From: Candidatus Micrarchaeia archaeon
Lineage (GTDB): Archaea > Micrarchaeota > Micrarchaeia > Anstonellales > JAHKLY01
Length of the DNA: 64,000 nt
Direction of reading: 5' to 3'
NCBI GenBank assembly: GCA_041653315.1
Contig: JBAZFO010000003.1
Span: forward strand, 1 to 64,000
Notes under the pieces: model-generated
The model's database searches: none
Told to the model about the DNA's origin: nothing
The model's input: only the letters and a program-made list of their open reading frames with translations
In this document: piece after piece, positions 61,169 through 64,000 of the stretch
How the letters are laid out: each line of letters begins with the position of its first letter
How positions within the stretch are numbered: position 1 is the stretch's first letter
Translations under genes and position numbers: made by a program

Positions 61169-61696
61169 ATGGGATTATATACCTGGATAAAGAAAAGTTT
61201 TCAAAATGAGTATAAAACAGGAAGTTTAGAATATAAACAAAGACTTCAAGATTGGAGAAAAGAAGGAGTAATTACTTATGTTGGAAAACCAACAAATATT
61301 GCAAGAGCAAGATCCTTAGGATATAAAGCAAAAGAAGGTTTTTTTGTAGTTAGAGTAAAAACTAAAAAAGGTAGAAGAGCAAGAAGTGCACCTGTTGGGG
61401 GTAGAAAACCAAGTAAAAATTTTAAATACATTTCCCCAGGAAAATCATATCAAGCTCAGGCAGAAGAAAAAGCTGCAAGAAAATATTCAACTAGGGAAGT
61501 ACTTAATTCCTATTGGGTAGGAGAAGATGGGCAACAAAAATATTTCGAAGTAATAATGTATGATTCTACTTTAAATACAATACCAAAAGAATTAAGAAAT
61601 AAAAAAGGTAGAGCATTTAGAGGATTAACAAGTATTGGCAAAAAACACAGAAGTATGAGACATAGAGGAAAAGGCATGAATAGGCCAGTAAGATAA
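61169..61696 (+). CDS. rpl15e: 50S ribosomal protein L15e
   Basis: A large-subunit protein of archaea and eukaryotes. The 175 residues cover the whole family: MGLYTWIKKSFQNEYKTGSL, RARSLGYKAKEGFFVVRV, RRARSAPVGGRKPSK and the basic end GLTSIGKKHRSMRHRGKGMN. GAGGTGAG precedes the ATG at 61169; an in-frame GTG three codons earlier overlaps that site and is less likely. It heads the conserved archaeal cluster with the two RNase P protein genes. Confidence 0.95.
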   Translation: MGLYTWIKKSFQNEYKTGSLEYKQRLQDWRKEGVITYVGKPTNIARARSLGYKAKEGFFVVRVKTKKGRRARSAPVGGRKPSKNFKYISPGKSYQAQAEEKAARKYSTREVLNSYWVGEDGQQKYFEVIMYDSTLNTIPKELRNKKGRAFRGLTSIGKKHRSMRHRGKGMNRPVR

Positions 61697-61703
61697 GATT
61701 ACT

Positions 61704-62156
61704 ATGTACAATATTGTTTTAAATAAAATAAAGGAAAATTTTGATTTTGAGGAACTTTTCCTTTATACCTCTTTTTCTATTTTTAAAACAGATAAAATAA
61801 GAATCGCATGTTCCCAATGTAAAAAAAATAAAATTATATACTTAGAAACATACGAGCCTTCAATGGAAATAATTCAAAAACTTAAAGAAAAAAAAAGTAT
61901 TTTACTTATAAATTTATTAGATATAATAAATAAAGAAGGCCCAAATAGAAGTATTTTAATAAATAGAATAAAATTATTATTAAAATTATGTATAAAATAT
62001 AAAATAGAATTTATATTTTCTTTTTTAGCTTTAAATGAAATGGAAATGAGAACTTTTAAAGAAGGTATTGCGCTTGGGGTTTTATTAGGTTTAAAACCAA
62101 TTCAAGCTAAAAATGCATTTATTAATATTAAAAAATTAACTGAAAAAGAGGAATAA
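61704..62156 (+). CDS. rnp3: RNase P protein component 3 (Rpp30-like), reduced
   Basis: The position directly between rpl15e and Pop5 is the conserved place of the archaeal Rpp30 gene. The C-terminal part fits: RSILINRIKLLLKLCIKYKI, then ALNEMEMRTFKEGIALGVLL and GLKPIQAKNAF, resembling the last strands and helices of the Rpp30 TIM barrel. At 150 residues it is much shorter than usual (~200 or more), so the barrel is reduced. Rpp30 and Pop5 act as a pair on the RNase P RNA to process tRNA 5' ends. Confidence 0.75.
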   Translation: MYNIVLNKIKENFDFEELFLYTSFSIFKTDKIRIACSQCKKNKIIYLETYEPSMEIIQKLKEKKSILLINLLDIINKEGPNRSILINRIKLLLKLCIKYKIEFIFSFLALNEMEMRTFKEGIALGVLLGLKPIQAKNAFINIKKLTEKEE

Positions 62157-62160
62157 AAAA

Positions 62161-62487
62161 ATGGGAATAAAGCCTACTGCAAGAATGAAAAAGAGATATA
62201 TTGCATTTCAAGTTATTGGAAAAGATGCAGATAAAATTAGTGATATTGAAATTAAAAATACATTTTATTCTATTCTTAATCAGCTTTATGGAGAAATTGG
62301 TTTTTCAAATTTAGGTTTTAATTTAATTGAATATAAAGAAAAAAAAGGAATAGTTCGTTTTAGAAGACAAGAATTAGAAAAAGCAATATCTAGTTTTGCA
62401 TTTATAAAAAATATAAACAACAAAGAAGCTCGTTTATCTCCTTTAAGTACTAGTGGAAGTTTAAAAAAATTAAGAGAAAAGTTATAA
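62161..62487 (+). CDS. rnp2: RNase P protein component 2 (Pop5)
   Basis: A 108-residue protein starting 4 bp after the Rpp30-like gene. The N-terminal MGIKPTARMKKRYIAFQVIG and the later GIVRFRRQELEKAISSFAFI match the ferredoxin-like fold of archaeal Pop5, in which the RYI and FRR strands are typical. It pairs with Rpp30 to activate the RNase P catalytic RNA. The end overlaps the convergent gene by 6 bp. Confidence 0.88.
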   Translation: MGIKPTARMKKRYIAFQVIGKDADKISDIEIKNTFYSILNQLYGEIGFSNLGFNLIEYKEKKGIVRFRRQELEKAISSFAFIKNINNKEARLSPLSTSGSLKKLREKL

Positions 62488-63072
62488 TTCTTGTTCTAAT
62501 TCATTTAATACTCTTTTAAGATTATATAATTTACCTAAAACAAATGGGTCTTCTGTTTTTTCATATATTACTTGATAATATTCCTTTCTATTAGAAAAAG
62601 CTAAAAATAAATCTCTTTTTAAATTTAAAAAATCAATATAATTTTTATCAGAATCTAATTTATTTTGCATAAAGGGTTTTAACTCTTCAGTAATATATCT
62701 TAATTTAAATAGACAATCTAAATTCTTTCCAAGTTTCGTTAATTCTAATGCTTTTTTAGAAGCCAACAATAAATTTTTAGATGCAAATAACATTCTTTCA
62801 ATATACAAGTCTTCTGAAATATCTGTATCCAAAGATAATAATTTTGAAGATTTTAAAGCAAATTTTGCTGCTTTCGCAAACTGATTATTCTCTGCAAAAT
62901 ATTCTGCTAACTCCCATAGATGATTGGATAACTTATTTTTTGAAGAAATTGAATTACCACCAAATATTTTTGCACTCAAAATTTTAGTATTTAAAAAAAT
63001 TTGAATTGCCCTATCTTGTAAAGGTACTGGAAAAAAATCTCTTTGTATTTTTGTATTAATTTCTGATAACAT
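62482..63072 (-). CDS. Hypothetical all-helical protein (196 aa)
   Basis: Helical throughout with TPR-like amphipathic pairs (HLWELAEYFAENNQFAKAAK, ALKSSKLLSL). No signal or membrane segment. It shares strand, spacing and helical style with the next gene, suggesting a two-gene operon. Convergent with pop5. No family is recognised. Confidence 0.6.
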   Translation of the reverse strand: MLSEINTKIQRDFFPVPLQDRAIQIFLNTKILSAKIFGGNSISSKNKLSNHLWELAEYFAENNQFAKAAKFALKSSKLLSLDTDISEDLYIERMLFASKNLLLASKKALELTKLGKNLDCLFKLRYITEELKPFMQNKLDSDKNYIDFLNLKRDLFLAFSNRKEYYQVIYEKTEDPFVLGKLYNLKRVLNELEQEL

Positions 63073-63093
63073 ATTTACACTTCCATTATTAAC

Positions 63094-63504
63094 TTATATT
63101 CCATATATTCTTTTAAAACTAGTATTTCTTCCTTCTTTTATTTCCTCCTCAGTTAATTCAACATCTTCAACATAACTTAAGAATTTTTCTATTTGTTCTA
63201 ATTTCTTTTCGCTATTTAAGTTTTCAAAACAATCTTTTGCACACAAAAGCATCATTTTAGCCAATTTTCTTTCTTGCTCTCCTCCTTTATTTAATAAAAC
63301 CTTTGCTCTTCTTAAACAGATATCTCCTGCTGAATTATATTTTAATAAGGATTTTTTTCTTTTTGCTACTTCAAATCTATGATTTGAAAAAGCTAATTCA
63401 CTTAACATTTTTGCTTGTATCCAAACATACATTCTTTCTCTTAAAGTTAATTCAGATATAATAAACTCTTTAGGTTCTGTAAATCTACTTACCAAATTAA
63501 ACAC
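63094..63504 (-). CDS. Hypothetical helical protein (136 aa)
   Basis: A charged, all-helical protein containing RRAKVLLNKGGEQERKLAKM and an acidic C-terminal turn (VEDVELTEEEIKEGR). GAGAGGTGTTTA precedes the ATG at 63504. It lies 21 bp upstream of the preceding helical gene in the same direction; the two may interact. I do not recognise a family. The region 63505-63638 contains its promoter and nothing else I can support. Confidence 0.6.
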   Translation of the reverse strand: MFNLVSRFTEPKEFIISELTLRERMYVWIQAKMLSELAFSNHRFEVAKRKKSLLKYNSAGDICLRRAKVLLNKGGEQERKLAKMMLLCAKDCFENLNSEKKLEQIEKFLSYVEDVELTEEEIKEGRNTSFKRIYGI

Positions 63505-63638
63505 CTCTCTAATTAATATTAGTTTTGTGTTAAAATATATATTTAGTTGTATTTAAAAAGGTTTTTATATGGGGATTTATAAAAAAACGCTGGAGCAAAT
63601 AAAATTTGCTTGGTGCATTTTTTCTACAGAAAAAATAG

Positions 63639-63855
63639 CGCCGAGGGAGGGATTTATTCAATTTCTTTCTTTTTGGTTAAGCTTTTTCTTTCTTTTTAAA
63701 GAAAGAAAAAGGTTATTGAACCCCCAAGTCCGTGAAGACACACGATTTCTTATTTTTATTTTGTTTTCTTTTCTTTGCTTAAGCTTTCTTTTCTTTTCCA
63801 AAAGAAAAGAAAGGTTATTCCAGTCGTGCGCACTACCAGATTATGCGACCTCGGC
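63639..63855 (-). tRNA. tRNA-Ser(GGA) with two introns
   Basis: The acceptor GCCGAGG (63855-63849) pairs with CCTCGGC, discriminator G. The D-arm is GCAT-AATCTGGTA-GTGC. The anticodon stem CACGA/TCGTG encloses CTGGAA, anticodon GGA. A type II variable arm GTC-TTCACG-GAC is present, and the T-stem is GGGGG/CCCTC. Two introns are removed: 63747-63817 (71 nt, site 37/38) and 63654-63715 (62 nt, T-loop after TTCAA). The exons total 84 nt, correct for tRNA-Ser. Both introns hold long pyrimidine-purine hairpins and are similar to each other and to the tRNA-Lys intron. Confidence 0.9.
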
Positions 63856-63953
63856 ATTACTATGACGAGGGTTGTAAGCTTTGCTTACTTTACCTCGGCA
63901 TGAATATAATATATGACGGAGGATTTTCATGAAATGAAAACTGACCTCGGCAT
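63848..63953 (-). repeat. tRNA-Ser 5'-end repeats
   Basis: ATGCCGAGGT, covering the tRNA-Ser start plus two bases upstream, occurs at 63857-63848 (the tRNA), 63901-63892 and 63953-63944. Each upstream copy leads into a hairpin: CGAGG...GTAAGC-AAA-GCTTAC...CCTCG for the near unit and GAGG...TTTTCAT-TTC-ATGAAAA...CCTC for the far unit. The sequence from 63954 to the window edge is plain A/T-rich promoter-like DNA. Confidence 0.8.
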
Positions 63954-64000
63954 AATTATTAATAAACAATAATTAACTACAGAAATTATAATAATAAGAC

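Noticed and set aside
63569..63865. 98-codon open frame
   Set aside because: It runs antisense through tRNA-Ser and its pyrimidine/purine introns; the Phe/Leu/Lys-rich product reflects the tracts.
1..64000. CRISPR array, rRNA genes, transposase or integrase
   Set aside because: No regularly spaced repeat-spacer series, no rRNA sequence and no recombinase motifs were found on either strand; the 57-bp units are tRNA-derived and have only two copies plus the tRNA.

Overview
The window comes from an AT-rich archaeal chromosome, most likely a small-genome DPANN-type lineage (Woesearchaeota/Pacearchaeota-like; this is inference from gene content, not a phylogeny). Clear archaeal markers are CDP-archaeol synthase, L15e, RNase P proteins Rpp30 and Pop5, fibrillarin with box C/D sRNAs, Dph2, archaeal-type AlaRS with AlaX, RtcB, an XPD-like helicase and class III (pilin) signal peptides. 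Many starts are preceded by GGTGA about 5 nt upstream, and several genes look leaderless with a TATA box close to the start. No rRNA operon and no CRISPR array is present.

Layout. 1-6.7 kb: a truncated cysteine-rich secreted repeat protein, then Sua5/TsaC, type I IPP isomerase, DEAD-box helicase, XPD-like helicase and Dph2. 6.8-11.4 kb: accessory block with a restriction-modification pair, a broken PIN toxin with its antitoxin, a small membrane protein and a nuclease-like protein. 11.5-15.4 kb: PEP synthase with a 516-aa intein. 15.5-28.6 kb: tRNA-Lys, a nucleotidyltransferase pair, fibrillarin, a ZIP transporter, two AbiE-type modules, glutamate dehydrogenase, PolX, a MazF-like pair and a large lipoprotein. 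28.7-41.5 kb: DHH phosphoesterase, tRNA-Glu, AlaX, dCTP deaminase, tRNA-Val, AlaRS, two amino-acid permeases and tRNA-Ile. 41.5-48.9 kb: an HTH gene with stacked palindromes, a PIN protein, an ERCC4 nuclease, a third nucleotidyltransferase/HTH module, QueA and CarS. 49.2-56.6 kb: a divergent type IV pilus-like locus. 56.7-64 kb: RtcB with intein, L15e-Rpp30-Pop5 and tRNA-Ser.

Three themes stand out. First, all five tRNA genes are interrupted, at non-canonical sites (T-loop after TTCAA in Lys, Ser, Val and Glu; D-loop in Ile). tRNA-Glu needs three introns removed to give a 75-nt tRNA. Several introns are visibly related to each other although they sit at different tRNA positions. RtcB, the ligase that would join such exons, is encoded here and is itself interrupted by an intein.

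Second, accessory genes are bracketed by direct repeats that copy the end of a resident gene. A gdhA-only segment is flanked by 86 bp of the polX 3' end, with both copies ending in an in-frame stop. An AbiE module is flanked by 27 bp that include the 3' end of a box C/D sRNA. The restriction-modification and PIN modules are separated by copies of a 17-33 bp motif next to the dph2 promoter. No integrase is visible.

Third, three tRNA genes are preceded by one or two hairpin modules that each begin with a copy of that tRNA's own 5' acceptor strand. I regard the tRNA introns, these 5'-end modules and the repeat-bracketed insertions as the parts most worth a second look.
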